Source of the DNA: Prostheceraeus crozeri
Taxonomy: Eukaryota > Platyhelminthes > Polycladida > Euryleptidae
DNA: 64,000 bases
Direction of reading: 5' to 3'
Assembly (NCBI GenBank): GCA_907163375.1
Contig: CAJQUW010012972.1
Span: 620,001-684,000, forward strand
Below the pieces are notes generated by a model, which did no database searches, was not told the DNA's origin, and saw nothing but the letters and a program-made list of their open reading frames with translations. Shown piece by piece: positions 10,034-22,896 of this stretch; the first letter of the stretch is position 1, and every line of letters begins with the position of its first letter. Position numbers and translations under genes: made by a program.

Positions 10034-12889
10034 GTGCCTCTCGGTTCAGTGCGATGAATCGGTTCAATATCTATTCAACAGGAGTTCCATTTTTCAGTGT
10101 TTAGTTCAAACGACAGACTTATCCATAGAAATCCTACTTTGCGCAAGTAAGTGGGACTACAGTAGACAATAGCTGTTTGTTCATGGCAGTTTCAACTGCT
10201 CGGACAGACACCGATCTATCGTTGCTAGATCCTATGAAGAATCAAAATGAGTTGCGCCTACAATAAATTCTGTGAATATCATTTTTGTGATCAGGAGAGA
10301 ATCTTTCTTTATGTGCGACAATAACAGCAGTTGTCATTACGTCTTCATTATCTTTAACAGCAAATCGGTCAAGCTACCGGTAATGAGGAATGTCCTTTTT
10401 CTGCCTCATGATGGAAAATTCTGCCCTAAAAGTGCAATCATAATCACAAAAGTGACAAATCTCTTTTTGAGTTTTCGTAAATGTATGCTGAAACATAACG
10501 TTGTTGTGTGTATGAAATTCGGAAATACATGGATCAACACAAACAAATGGGATTTTGCGATGTTTGAAGCTCTGCAACTTGCAAGACGACTGGAGGTACT
10601 TCTTATGAATTGTCGCATTACTCATGTTGGGAGACATTCTGCATATTAAATATAATAGGAAGCTCGTGTTTCGAATTTAGGAAGAAAATGTCATTAGCTC
10701 TCGGACTATATAGCTACCAGCAGGTTTTCAGGATAGCAATGTTCTGTAGGTTTGATGAAGACGCTAATCATCCGTTTCATAGTAGGCATAGACATTTTAA
10801 CTACAGAATCACATGATGTTCATAGCATTGACGCATCGAGTTCATCGATGGCATTTCAACAGCAGAATTACCGGAATGAGGTGAAGCGTTCCCGTTTCAA
10901 ATGCAAATTGCCATGTCAACAGCATCATAAAAATAAAATCTGACGTAGTTTCACCTAAATCAATGTCGATCTGCAGTTACAGATATCGATACTTCCAAAT
11001 CGAGTGCAACATGGTCTTTTCAAGTGAAATTATGATAACTGAAATTCGAATATGTCATACAGATAAATCTTGGCTATACTTGAAAGCTGACGGGATAGGA
11101 GATGAGCATCTCAGCTTTATAGTAAATCAGAAAATAGCATCGAAATCCATATTTTACTCGAAATTTTCCGTCATACAATGCGACTGTTTCTATGAATGAG
11201 ATATTGCCGTTTAGACATAAATCTCCGTCTAACTTAAGAGCAGTCACCCGTAGGCATTGTTCTTGCTTTGTCCCAAATTGAATCAACAAAGAACTTTCTG
11301 AAGTCACTTGGCAATCTAATGAGTGAAGCAACTGGCGACCGACGTGAACATTCTTGGTTACAGCAGCGCATCAGTGTCGCGATAATAAGAGGGAATGGCT
11401 TCAGTCTATCAATGGTTGGCGGTGTTCGCTCTTAACTTTTCATGCGCTTGTCTTTTTTTCTTTTTTTGTATGATTTGTCAAGTTATTTCTTCTCTTGTTA
11501 AATATAAAAATATAAGTAATGGGATTAATGAGGCTTACTAAAAAAAATCATGAATTGACTGCGTTATAAAGTGACCGTTTTCTGTTGCAGAATACAAAGA
11601 ATTCAAATGTGAAAATTACAAATAATACATTCAACGTGAATGCATTCTGCCTAAGCTTACAAGAACTTTGATTAGATCCGAATAAATTTTTCATAAGATT
11701 CTTACTATTTCTACAAAATTGTGAGTTCAGCAATTCACTGTAATTTCCATTTCTTGTGGTTGGATTAAATCGAGATGCTTAGTTTTGCTTAGCCAAACAA
11801 CACAGCACTGAGGGAAAGAGCGCACATATAAGACGGAAATAACAACTTGAACAGCTTTAGGGCTTGAACAAGTTTCATGAACAACATGAAGATGTCTGTC
11901 TTCCTGATAACGATCAAGAAATCTTGGTATGTATTCTTCCATGGTTAGGAATCATTACACATTTGTCGAAGGATCTCATGATCGATATGCTTTATGAAAT
12001 ATATTGATGTGGAGGACTTCATTGAATATCATTGGAGTATTGATTTCAAGACAAAGGCGATTAGCTATCATTCAATATAGAGCTAGCATCCATTTGCTTT
12101 GCAAGTTTATAGAGACACAGAGGAGCAGAAAATAATATCAAACATCGATTGATAGATAAAAATGATGATTGGTACGTGCATCAGCTTATTACAACGCTTT
12201 GATCTGTTAGCCCCGAGGATGCACACCTGCCTCTCACTTCAGTCATTATTTACACGAGCGGAGCTGACAAAGACGTGCAGTGCCCGTTTCGTAGGCCATA
12301 TTGCATGCATCCAACCAATCGGTTAAGTAGTCAGTTTCATACTTCCATTTGCCAGATTGAATATACAGGACATTCGAAGGACGTGCACTGTGCAGTTATT
12401 TGGAAAAAATAAATGACACAGATTTTTTATGTGCTCGCATTTGTCAGTTAATATCTACAAGCAATTTGAATGATTGTGGCTCAACAGGATAAAAGAATAA
12501 TGAAAATTCTGCCTCTTTATTACTTTCATTGTTTCATTTTGCATTTGAAAAGATACTGCTGGAGTTGATTTGGTAAAGAGTAGTCAGTTTACGCATTCAT
12601 ACCGACAAAAATGCATTTGAAACGGCAATGGCACATATTCTTTTCGACTGCTGCACTTTGAAATGACATTATCAATCTTGAAAGGACAGAACTCGTTCTT
12701 GACGGGTCAAACCTATAGTAGTAAGTGTTCGAAAACATCCTTACTTTTCTTGCCCCCTAGAACCTATTCAAAATTCTACATCTTGCTTCACAGATGCGAT
12801 GAACGCATTGACAAATTCTATGCATAATTGCACATGATGTAGAATATTTATCAGAGTAGAAAGACAGTGTTTAAAGATAAGTCATTTAC
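10034..12889. other. No gene recognised
   Basis: Several ORFs of 60-125 codons occur (10272-10649 plus, 11074-11331 minus, 11727-11942 minus), but none shows a domain or motif I know, and codon use is as AT-rich as the background. No inverted or tandem structure is obvious. Confidence 0.4.
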
Positions 12890-13360
12890 AATATCTAATA
12901 AAAGAATTGAAAACTTTTGATTCGGTCTTACGTCCTTTCAAGGCACATAACTGCAGTTTGTTCATCAAAGAAAATTCCCAAAGCATGATCATCAGACTTC
13001 AACATGTCTTAAAACAGATTACTACACTGTTTGTTGCCAACTTCAAATAAAGATACTAGAATCCCAGTCACCAATAATTGTATCGACTCTTCTCTCGAGA
13101 CGAAGAAGCTTGTTGCTCAAATAGTCAAGGATATTACAAAATACCGGGCAAGCGCAAGGGAGAACAGTTCTTGTAAGCGCAGTGAGCTTTGTAGATACGA
13201 GTAATATCACCGTTGCATCCATACCGCTTGAGGTTCAAAGTAAGAAAAACTCGTTTCGACGTTTTGAAGCTTCGCTAATAATATAGTCAATGTGTTTATT
13301 CCATTTTGGGTCACATGAAAATTAACATCCAAGGACTTTCACATCAACAGCGTTTTAGCA
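12890..13360 (-). pseudogene. Non-LTR retrotransposon RT, C-terminal relic
   Basis: Minus-strand translation gives blocks typical of the region after the reverse transcriptase palm in CR1/Jockey-like non-LTR elements: DPKWNKHIDYI, then an A-K-R helix, then a block ending ACPVFCNILDYLSNKL (13140-13100 area) followed by LLRLERR and, downstream, a C-x-x-LF...DML...DDH block. Several stops (including one just before the WNKHI block) and small shifts separate them. The palm with its YADD box is not visible upstream. It is a 5'-truncated, old copy. Confidence 0.65.
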
Positions 13361-15299
13361 AGTCAGACTCGAATCATTCGTCGAGTCCTGGTTCAGTATA
13401 TTAGGCGTCTGTGTTATAAGTTTACGTGCTACTGTTTAGAATCAGTGCTAGTAGTATAATAACAGTAGGAATGAGTATTATTAGTTGTGACAGTAATGCT
13501 AAGATTTCCATTTTTACTAGAGGGCCACAGCTGATCAATTTGAATTCGTTGCCAAGAAAGAACTCCTTTGAGTTCTTTTAAGAACTGGATAATCCAATGG
13601 TCACACCAGCATTACATTTGTGTTATGATTTATCTTTCTATGCCTGTTAAGATTTCTATTATCTGTGACTTCATAGTTACATCTTTGCCTTATATGTTGC
13701 CATAAAAAATTCAAATCTTCTGAAAAGACAGGTTGATTGCTGGTGTACATACTTGATCATCAAGGAAGTCATTGTCTCATAATGAGTCCTATACTGGAAC
13801 CACAAATGGCGCAAACATTACAATTTGTAAAACTACGGATTGGAAAACGCCATCAGTACTCATCAGTAGCCTACTACTTCAATTAATAATATTCAAATTG
13901 GTGAGATTTATACTCTTTTATAAATGAGTGCTGAGATGATGTTCATCATCGCATGAGAATTAGTCGATTGTTCGCTAGGATAAATTCTTGGTGACATTTG
14001 CAGGAATTCCTTTCCTCGCATCTATTAGATCAGGAATTATGAAGGTAAATCATGATGACTAATCATTTAGGTACTAATTAAATTAGGAATTCAATATGAT
14101 ATCACTCTGTATATTTCAAAATCATATGATCTACCGGTAAAATCTTAATTATTTTATTATAATTTTCATTCAGTCATAATCCAGTAGGCTTACCATGGGT
14201 TCAACTGGAGAGTCATTGCACCAAATTTCCATCGTATCTTGTCCTGCAAGTAAAAACACAGTAAATAGAATGCATGTAGAGAAGTCAAACTATCAATGAT
14301 GCACTACACTTCAGCTTCTAATTAATTTTTGGTTTTCTCATTCTTTTGGACAAAACGCATTTGCAATATGCGTTATAGACTACATGCCTCTGTGTAGCTG
14401 ACTTTCTTTATAATTATCAAATTTACGAAAATCTATTACCAACAAATCAAGAGTGATTGGTTGCATTATCCAAAAGGAGCAGAGATAACTTTCATCTGAA
14501 AATATCGAAAATACTTCTGAATACAGGATGTTTGAGAACTCGCTTTCCATTTCAAAAATGCCGGAAGGCCACTTACAGATATTGCTCAGAGCATATTTCA
14601 GTTTAACTATCTCTTAGTGAAAGGAATGCTATTTTGCCAAACTGAATAGGAAGCAGTTTTACGACTTTCTTTCAAATTTTCTGATTAATTTCTATCAGCT
14701 TTTCTCGATGAATCCTTTGAAAACGACAAAGTTAAAGTCCATCAATCGGTTGCATTAGGTTTTTCTTTAATTTCAGTGTTTCTATTCGATAATCCTTACA
14801 GGTAACGTAGACGTTCAAGGCGTTCCTTCAATCGGTGTTCAATCTTCTTGGAATTGTCCTGGCGACCAATGCTTATGAAGTTCATCATTTCATCATAAAT
14901 TTCATCACTTGTAATTATATTTCTTAAGCACAGTAGACGTGTTTGTAAACTTCTTTTAGTTTTTTCAAGATCAATGTTTATGTGTGAAATTTCCAATCTT
15001 AGAAGCTTTTTGGTGATTAAATTGTTGAGTGCTTTGTTACTTCTATATTTTTGAGGTAAATGAAACCATTATGAACGTGGCAGGAGTTGTTCGCGGAGAC
15101 AATCATACATAAATTTTCTCTTCAAATGTAATGAGTCAATATTCAGTTGTTCCTTCATTCCCGTACGTAGAATAATTACACTCCTCTTTCCATAGGAGTC
15201 ATGTAAAGTTTTAAATAAATTGTCTTGGCCATTTGTCATATTTAGAGTTGAATTGGAAAGAGCTAATATTGAAAGATTTTGATTTTATTTTCGCCTATA
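13361..15299. other. No gene recognised
   Basis: AT-rich DNA. The minus ORF 14796-14996 is rich in Lys, Arg and Glu and probably helical, but I cannot assign it. Nothing else is seen. Confidence 0.35.
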
Positions 15300-15536
15300 T
15301 GTTTCAATCTGAAAAGAGCTAAATGGGTGCAGTTGAACAGTCTGCGCTCTGGACATGGAAGATTTCGTGCCTTCATGTTCCGGATCGGTCATGCACAATC
15401 CAACACATGCATGTGCGGCCAAGAACAGACGGCAGTCCACGTCCTTCAATGCAAGTGGTTCGGACTGCAAGGTAATATGATCACAGTAGACGAGACTTTT
15501 CGTTCCTGTTTGCTGAATGCCGATATTCATTTTTAA
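15300..15536 (+). pseudogene. Non-LTR retrotransposon C-terminal zinc-finger fragment
   Basis: The ORF reads LNSLRSGHGRFRAFMFRIG and then a CxC...H...C cluster (TCMCGQEQTAVHVLQC). This is the ending seen after the RNase H or RT domain of many Jockey/I/R1-type non-LTR elements, where a short Cys-His motif closes ORF2. Nothing upstream extends it in frame, so it is a 5'-truncated fragment. It ends in a natural stop at 15534-15536. Confidence 0.6.
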
Positions 15537-15892
15537 CCATTAACTGACTATCATCTTGTATTTGTTCATACGATTATATATATAATATCTATTACAATTA
15601 ATTTCTGTTAGCATCCGTTAATTAAAATGTTCAGCATAAATTCAAAATTCACACCGACGTCTAGTACAAATGACGGCTTATCTTTTAGATCCATTATCTT
15701 AATAGATTCATCAATCGGCTTTATCTTTACAGCCTACAAGACAGAATTATTCATGAATAATCCACTTTTAAACGTAAAAGTCATTGACAAAGCACTGTTG
15801 GGTATATGCAATCGCATGATGTTGCTATAGGTCTATGATTTTTACGTCACAGTCATATTTGTTGCAATAAATGTTGAAGATGTCCCCTCGCT

Positions 15893-16760
15893 CATTTACG
15901 ACTGCCTGGAGCCTTTCAGCACTTTGTCAATTGTTGCTACTGTTGTTTCTATTGAGATGCCTTCTACTGATTCTCTGATGCGACGAACCAGCTCTTTCTT
16001 GTCTGTTGGTGGAATCTGTTGATGCACTATTGAGTGAAGATACCACCAGAGCCAATAATCGCAAGGATTGAGGTTCAGTGATCACGGAGGCCAAAAATTC
16101 GGGAAATGTCAGCTGGAAAAAATAGATAGGGGCAGCACCCTGCATGAAAATGGTGAAACGAACTTTCCATACCCTTCGTAATTCAGAGAGAAGATGATCA
16201 TTCAGCATGATACGGTAACGTTCACCATTAACAGTGTCTTTAAAAATGAAGGGTTGGCTGACGCAATGTTTAGGAATACTCATCCAATCCAGACTGTCAC
16301 TTTTACTGAATGAGGTGGAAGAGAACGATAAGTTCCTGAGCAATCGTCCGACCAAGTACCGCTATTCTTAGTGTTGATTGCACGATTCAAGTAAAAATTA
16401 CAATTCATCTGTCCACATGATTGCATCCAACATTCTAGGATTTCAAGGAGCCAATTGGCAAAGTGAAGTCGGAGAGGAGCATCAGTTGGTTTCAGTTCTT
16501 GTAACATGGTGAACTTATAGGGATAAAGAGAGTTCGTACAGTAGGATGTGATAAACCCTGATGTGAGAAATTCTTCTTGTTGAGATGCAACCGATTTTCG
16601 TCACATCATTGCGACAGGCTTCTTCCACTGCAGTTGCGCGATCATCTTGTAAAGAAGGGCGTCCGGACATAGGTTTATCGATAACACTCCACGTCGCTTC
16701 AAACTGTTTCACCAATTGTCCAACTGTTGTATGTATTGCGCTGTGAATGGGTCTCTTACC
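15893..16760 (-). pseudogene. Second mariner-like transposase, decayed
   Basis: On the minus strand three frames hold pieces of one mariner-type transposase: an N-terminal helix-turn-helix part (16715-16515, with SGRPSLQDD), a middle block with HSVKVTVWIG and VNGERYRIMLNDHLL (16507-16130), and a C-terminal block with PCDYWLWWYL holding the third Asp. At the second catalytic block the frame reads FMQGAAPIY where family members have MQDGAPPH, so the Asp is lost. A TGA precedes the last block. The C-terminal block resembles the 5-6 kb mariner closely in style. I found no TIRs, so the ends are uncertain. Confidence 0.7.
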
Positions 16761-17959
16761 TGGTTGCGCTCAGTCTTAACCTATTAACGACCAATGCAAT
16801 AAAATCTCAAATTTTCGGCATGGCATTGCATGACATAGGTCGCTAGGCATCTAATACATGTAGTACAAATATCACATGTGTCTAGGATTAGTACAGATCT
16901 AAGAGTGTCATCATCATCAAGTCCTCTTTTAAGGACGGTGGACACAAGGGGGATAAAGTTAAGCTGCTATGTAATAACGTGTTGCGGAAGCAATTTTCAT
17001 TAAATAATGATAGATCTGCATTATACAAGTGCTGCTGACATATACATGAATGTATACTAATATCAAATCTGGAGAAATTAGAATTGTGAATACATGGAAA
17101 AATTTTAGAAGCACTGCAAAAGATTGGAAATTAAATAATATACTGAAGATCTGTACGATTTTTTACATAGCTTTATGATTTTCTTATGGCAGTAGCATTA
17201 ATAAACAACACAATAGGCCTTGACAACCTCGACTGTTGCACTGTCAGCGATCTTCTCTTGCTCCTAAGTGCAGTCTCACTGCCGACGCAAAAGCGCTGAG
17301 TGTGTAAAATTCCTCTGGTTTGTAGAAAATTCACAGCACTTGCTTGTCGTTCACTGTAGCTGCAGTGTAGACAACAATCCCACGAAGTTCATGATCACAG
17401 CACAGCTGTATCTTGAATTCTAACTGAGTTTCCAAGGGACCAATCCCTCATCGCAAGGGTCAAGTAAGACTTCTCAGTGGTGTGTGCTGTCACTTAGTGA
17501 GAGTTGACAGATCAAGTCAATTCTAAATCCAAAGTGACTAAGTTTGACGAAATTCGATGAATTTGGAAACATTGGAAAGTGTGGTGGGGGGGGGGAATAA
17601 TAGAAGTACCGTTTTAAGAATTGTGAACGGTTTAATGGTGTGTGATTTGAAGAATTTTGATAGATTTCGAAAGCTTGGCCTATTATTGCTGGACGTCGAC
17701 CTTGACGATTGGAAGCCAGGTGCACGCAGCAACTGTCATTCCAACCGTAAATGACAATCGGTATCTGCTGGTTATTTATCAATCATCTACCTTTTATTCT
17801 GCACTTCCCTTCGCTGCTGCTAGCGATCAGACAGGAAGGACGTATGTCTCTTGTCTACCGTTCGTCCAATCGTCGCTTCGCTTGCTGTGCCGACTTTCAA
17901 CCATTTCAACTTGCATATTTTCCATCATTTTAATTCACACAGTCACATGACATAGAGCG
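16761..17959. other. No gene recognised
   Basis: Contains a G-run at about 17583-17595 and overlapping short ORFs on both strands at 17470-17950 without a known motif. If the integrase to the right belongs to a Polinton, part of this could be its terminal region, but I could not find the matching inverted repeat. Confidence 0.3.
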
Positions 17960-18640
17960 TTTTCGTCGCAGGACTTCCATTAACAATGATTACCGCGATG
18001 ACTGTGTGCAGCACGATCATGACTGTGCTAGCAATCGGACCACTCGACTACACGCCAAGACACCTCCTCCGTCCAATTAGCGAGTTAGCATTTAGCGAAG
18101 ACACTCTTCAATTTGGAAAACCGCACTATATCACACAGTTTGACATAACTGGGCCTTTGGTCGGGCGTTTCCGCCGCTGATTAAATTCTCACACCTCATC
18201 CACATTCGAAGAGCGGCCGTGGGGTGCACATCTAGGATCAGGTGCTGTGAATGATTCTAGGCATGCACTGCGTCATCGAGAACACGCGTCCATACATTGG
18301 TGACCTATAGCGCTGAAGTACTTCCACAGTCGCTCCATCAGCGTCCTGTTGAATCGTTCCACCACGGTCGCCTTATAGGCACTCTTGACACTGAACAGCT
18401 CAATATCGTCGTTCTCCGCAAACAGCACACGCACTCACTGGCTGTCAAACTCCTTTCCCTGATCCGCCTGCACCCGCATCGGGATCCGGCCATCAGCTCG
18501 AAAGCTTCTAAATACATCAGACACCTCCGTCCCGCCACACTGATAGTGCGCCTCTCCGGATGGCCGCGGAAAAGCACCCAGTGTTACAGGCGCTAGACTA
18601 TACTTATGAGTCCCTTTCGTGGATGGACTTATACTCATGG
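17960..18640 (-). pseudogene. Polinton/Maverick-type integrase, C-terminal half, decayed
   Basis: Minus-strand pieces match retroviral-type integrase as found in Polintons/adintoviruses: the block VQADQGKEF (second catalytic Asp, near 18460), a stop right after, then FSVKSAYKATVVERFNRTL (catalytic Glu, 18400-18345), then, in a shifted frame, a VLDDAVHA block with a stop. Further on a frame reads KLCDIVRFSKLKSVF followed by LANWTEEV (18085-18060), a C-terminal SH3/chromo-like signature typical of Polinton integrases. The N-terminal zinc finger and first Asp are missing. At least three stops and two frameshifts. GC content is higher than the surrounding DNA. A Ty3/Gypsy origin is less likely because of the KA-x-VERFNRTL and NWTEEV blocks. 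Confidence 0.6.
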
Positions 18641-19089
18641 TTCGGACATGCTCAGTTGGAACTACTCAAATCCCGTCCGCTGGTCATCCATTTTCAATAT
18701 GCATGCCTTGAATACGCTAGCTGAGCGGCCGGCGAAACAAGGCACTAATGCACGCGGCACGAACGGTCTGTTGGAGAGACTCGGAATGTCTTTGTGCCAC
18801 ACTCAAACAGCTGGGGTTTCATCACAGATGCAGGGCGCGCCATTTTCGGAAAGACTAGTGTGTTTGTGACTACTATGAACTACTACTACTCTCTCTCTCT
18901 CTCTCTCTATCTCGCCTACTACGACTTTTTCCCCTTCCCTGGAATAGTAAAAGTTGAAGCGAAACATCAAATGTTCGTTTTTCATATTCATATCAAGGAA
19001 ATAATAATAATAAGAAAATATAATCAGCCCTTTTTTACTTTATAGTTCATCAGCGGTATTGATGGGGATGCGACTTTGCAGCTTTGCGC

Positions 19090-19565
19090 TGGAGTTTGGC
19101 TCGGTTGGCCATTACAATATCACCTCCCGGTCATACTTTTCCACCCAGTTTGGACCAATCTCTTCACACAATTTGGCACCGATCCTAGCCAAGTACTGAT
19201 AATCAATTCCTCCTCATCCGGAGCTGGGAACTGTGATGGCACGTCCCCAGCGTACTCCAGCAACAACTCTTTCCCCTTTGTGATAATGACTGCTCGGTCG
19301 CCCGGTCACTTGTACGTTTCGTGCTCTTGGCCTTGCGCTTACCCGCTCCCCTTTTCACTGGGGTGGGCACCTCTTGGTACTGGCAAATTATTTTATCCAT
19401 TCCATCCAGCAGAGAGGCCGGGGCCGACGCTGTTGTCGCCACCTCCATTTCCGGAGTCATCGCAGGAGAATTAGGCGGGATAGACAGGCAACCCTCCGCT
19501 GTTAAACTTTGCGACCTGCAAATAACTTGTGTAACCATTAACTGGAGCGATGCAAACTTGTCCAC
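19090..19565 (-). pseudogene. Unidentified ORF upstream of the integrase
   Basis: A minus-strand frame rich in Ala, Ser, Thr and then basic residues (VKRGAGKRKAKSTKRTS), which looks like a nuclear-localising or DNA-binding tail. After a likely frameshift near 19290 a better-looking frame continues with ARIGAKLCEEIGPNWVEKY and stops near 19120. The GC-rich coding character matches the integrase piece next to it, so I infer it belonged to the same Polinton-like element. Function unknown. Confidence 0.35.
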
Positions 19566-19625
19566 TTTCGCTATCTGCGTGCGATCCCATAAACACTACA
19601 CGCACAAATATAAGACATATGTAGT

Positions 19626-19964
19626 CTAGTAGCCATGACCCAATTCGTCCACAGCCACCGCCTTCCGGTCTGAGTAAAAAATGCGCACATCATCCGCCAC
19701 ATTGATGAATAAACTGTCGCGGGTGTAATCGAAGACACAACAAAGGTCTTTGCCTTTCCCATATTTATCATGCCAGAACTTCAGAGCGTTGGCGTGCAGC
19801 TGAAATGACTCCGTAGCAAAGGCCTCTACCGTAAATATTTCCTGGAGAGCACTCTTTGGAACTAACAGCGAGGCCGACTCATTAAAAAATGATCGCTTTG
19901 GTGGGCCGGTTAACAACTCCGGTGTCTGCCCAGCAGATCGGTCTCTATCATAGAGTAGGGTCAT
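19626..19964 (-). CDS. Unidentified ORF, possible Polinton-like accessory gene
   Basis: A 112-codon minus-strand ORF with good coding character (mixed hydrophobic and charged residues, GC-rich third positions). It reads toward the integrase and lies about 60 bp upstream of the next ORF, in an operon-like same-strand run. It starts inside the inverted repeat of the neighbouring MITE, so its true N-terminus may have been cut off by that insertion. I recognise no domain. Alternative: a remnant of a longer structural protein. Confidence 0.35.
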   Translation of the reverse strand: MTLLYDRDRSAGQTPELLTGPPKRSFFNESASLLVPKSALQEIFTVEAFATESFQLHANALKFWHDKYGKGKDLCCVFDYTRDSLFINVADDVRIFYSDRKAVAVDELGHGY

Positions 19965-20811
19965 AGAGTAGTCTCATCATATTAGGTAGAGTGGTAACTC
20001 CGCATTTATTAAATCCCCAATGTGTATACACTTTTGATTTTATTAAATGAACTCAAAGGAGATACAGTCGGAATAGTCTCCAAATGTGAGATATCCAAAT
20101 TTATGCAGTTTTGCAGAAATTACAACGGAATTGACTGATCATGATAGTAATGCAGAAGGAAATGATATTATTCTGCAGATTCTCAGTGTTATGACAGCCT
20201 TGGAGAGGTAATGTTTGTTGAATAAACAATTCGATAGGTTGCTATTACTTTCATGCTCAACCTTAAGTGTATTTTCTTAAGCGTGATCATATCATAGGCA
20301 ACCTGACACCTGCAGAGCAAAATTACATAATCAAAGACAATGACTTCAATTAACTTTGAAAGATGTAAATGGGTCCACATCACTAGTCAGATTCAAGAAA
20401 TGAAACATGAATTTGTGAATCATAAAATCATGCCGGTGAAAATTGATTTAAAAACTTGAAATTGCAGCCACAAAAGCACGAATAAAATCGAGACTTTTTC
20501 ATGAAGACTTTCATTATAAAACAGATCATGAAATTCCCTTGATGATCAGCTTGATTTCCGCTTAGTTAGGATGCTTGTTATCAAATATTCATTCCTTTCG
20601 ATATCCAATTTGTTTCATACTACTTATATCGGGTAGTCATCTCGGCAGTATATAAATTGGCAAAGTTTTGACTTTTTTAAAACTGCTCAAAGAATTTCTT
20701 GGACCACGGGAGCGTAATCTGGGCAAAAAACTGAATCTTTTGATAAAAAATTTTCACTGTATACAGATACTTTTTTGAGTCGACACTCTACCTATATATC
20801 GCTACTCTATG
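19962..20811. mobile_element. MITE with TIRs, copy B of the 3.3-kb repeat
   Basis: The left end (19962-19994) reads CATAGAGTAG then, after a few bases, TTAGGTAGAGTGG. The right end (20782-20811) is its inverse with changes (CACTCTACCTATATATCGC then CTACTCTATG). The 850-bp interior matches 3285-4010. No protein is encoded. An extra copy of CATAGAGTAG just left of the element may be a partial duplication. Superfamily not assigned. Confidence 0.5.
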
Positions 20812-22130
20812 GTCTCCATGATGGGAAATGTAGCGGCACCAAAAATGTCCGATCTGTTTAGTCGACGAAATGGCCAGATCTGAGACACACCGTCTACCTT
20901 ACTGAATAATTGTCGTTACAATGCAGCAGAAAGTCAGCGAGCGGAGGAATAAAATCAGGTCGAGAAGGTGCTCCTTATATATCCTTCAGAACGGAAGAAG
21001 CGATAGACGGAAACGATATTAGTCGAGACGCATCGGCCAATGAGGAGTGAGAAAAACGAAGTTCCGAATTTAACTTCGAGAGTGGCACCGTTGGATGCGT
21101 ATCGGTGTGAGGATCCAGAATATATGCGGTTTGGCCAACTTCGTGCCTGTCCGGACCGGTATTCAGACGACTTTTTTTTCAGGAGGGGCGATCAGTCCCG
21201 AAATTTTTCTAAGTTAGAATCCGTCGCGGACATGCAACGGAGCTAACACGGTCGAACGAAAATTTTACTAGGTGAGAATCCAACACGGACATGATACGGA
21301 ATTGTAGTGGATTGAAAAAAATTTGACTCTTTTTTCTCTTCACAATCAGTGAGCGAAAATTATTCTAGGGTTTCTTCAAATCCAAAAGTCGATTTTGAGA
21401 TAAGGCTCCCAGAGAGGTAGTCGGTCAAGCTGAATCGAATGGCGGGCTTCGATGCGAGTCCAGGAAGTGGGTCAAAATGGCCGATGTCCTATAACCGGAC
21501 ACAAGGGGGTATAAGGCGAAACTTGTACAAGTTGTTTTCCTACCCAAAGTCAATTTTCCAAAACCGCAATTTCCAAACTCAGAAGCATCTTTCAGAAGAG
21601 AAGGGGGAGGTGTAGAAATTTTAGGTTACTAAAATCCCGAAATTTAAGCGTTATCAAAGTTCGAAATTTAAGTTATTTTTCTTCCCAAAAGTCAGTTTTC
21701 AGATACCGTTTTCAGAACCGTCCTCAGTATGATAGTCGACCACGCTCAGTCGAATAGCGGTGGCCCCGGGGCGCTACGATGCCGAGAAGTGGGCCAAAAT
21801 GGCCACTGTCAACGAACCGGACATTTTTCACAACTCTTCCCATGTCATCTCACAATTATCACCATTGTAAAAGTTGTATTATATATGTTCATGGACTACA
21901 TCATAGGTACATGTACTTTTTCCATACTTCGGTATTTTTGTGCAAAAATAAAACCTCCAGAATTTTTGAATTTTGAAGCGCAACCGGCAGGTGATGCTGA
22001 AGGAGTCGCATGAGGCGCATGGTCCGTAGACCTTGGCTGGCATGTCAAGGTGTGGAATGAGCGAATGGGGGACCTAGTCAGAGGGACAGCTGAAGCTCAG
22101 ACATACAAATTCGTCATCATGATGAAGTGA
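20812..22130. repeat. GC-richer stretch with diverged internal repeats, no gene
   Basis: Two diverged units share a layout: 21384-21500 and 21690-21825 both run from an AAGTC-x-TTTT phrase to GTGGG(T/C)CAAAATGGCC. A shorter pair, 21200-21245 and 21255-21300, shares AGAATCC and a CGGACATG phrase. Short ORFs (21040-21246, 21729-22013) have no recognised motif. It could be the untranslated or terminal region of an unknown element. Confidence 0.4.
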
Positions 22131-22530
22131 CAAGTAGGAATTCCAATCCCGGGTTTGGGGTCTAATCCCGGGATTGGAGGGTCAAAATCGCGGGATTGGG
22201 AAATTAACGGTTTAGCTGTATTCAGTCTAAAGTAAGACAAATTGGCGGAGATATAACTATCAGAAATCTATACACGATGGATATACCTCGGCTCTTCACA
22301 CTTCAATGTAATCGTCGACGCTAAGTTTTCAATAATCCATTGAACAGCCTTTGTAAATAAAGGTCGAAGCTTAAATTTAATTTTGTAATTAGCCAAAGCT
22401 AACAATATTTGAAAGCATGACCAATTTGAAGAACTGGCGAGGTAGGCCTACACAATGCCGGGATTAGGAATCGAGCTAATCCCTCGGGATTGAGATCTTT
22501 AGGAGGCGACAAAGACATAATGTGGAATTG
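22131..22530. repeat. AATCCCGGGATT motif cluster
   Basis: Four or more copies of AATCCCGGG or its variants occur at 22140-22200 and again, partly inverted, at 22455-22495, including the perfect palindrome AATCCCGGGATT. The arrangement resembles the subterminal repeats of hAT elements, but no clear terminal CAG or target duplication is visible. Confidence 0.3.
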
Positions 22531-22896
22531 CTCACTAAACCACAGTTTTGTTTACATTACTAGCATCTGGTTAACTCATTCCCAGGATTAATTTGTTCAG
22601 GAAGAATTATTCTCATTCGACCACAGTTGTTATTCACATCATTAGCTTGGCTTACGGCAAAAAGGCATATAGACAGAATTAGATTCACCTGCGTGCGCTT
22701 CGGTTCCCAGAATGGAAGCTTCGTTTCTGTTCATAACATCAAAATGACACATCACAGAATATTAGACAACTTGCTCCTTCTCGAATGAATAATTCGCATA
22801 TCGCCGGGTTTGCACGTCCAGAGCCAGTGAGTGGCCTGCGTGCTGTGATGTCACTTCGTACACACCAAAACACGCATCGCTTTCTGGCTACAGTGC

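Noticed and set aside
17583..17595. G-run as a G-quadruplex or purine tract
   Set aside because: It is a single run with no further G-tracts in register and no LTR next to it.
18885..18915. CTCTCT run as a regulatory element
   Set aside because: It is a simple microsatellite next to an ACT triplet run, without any nearby gene start.
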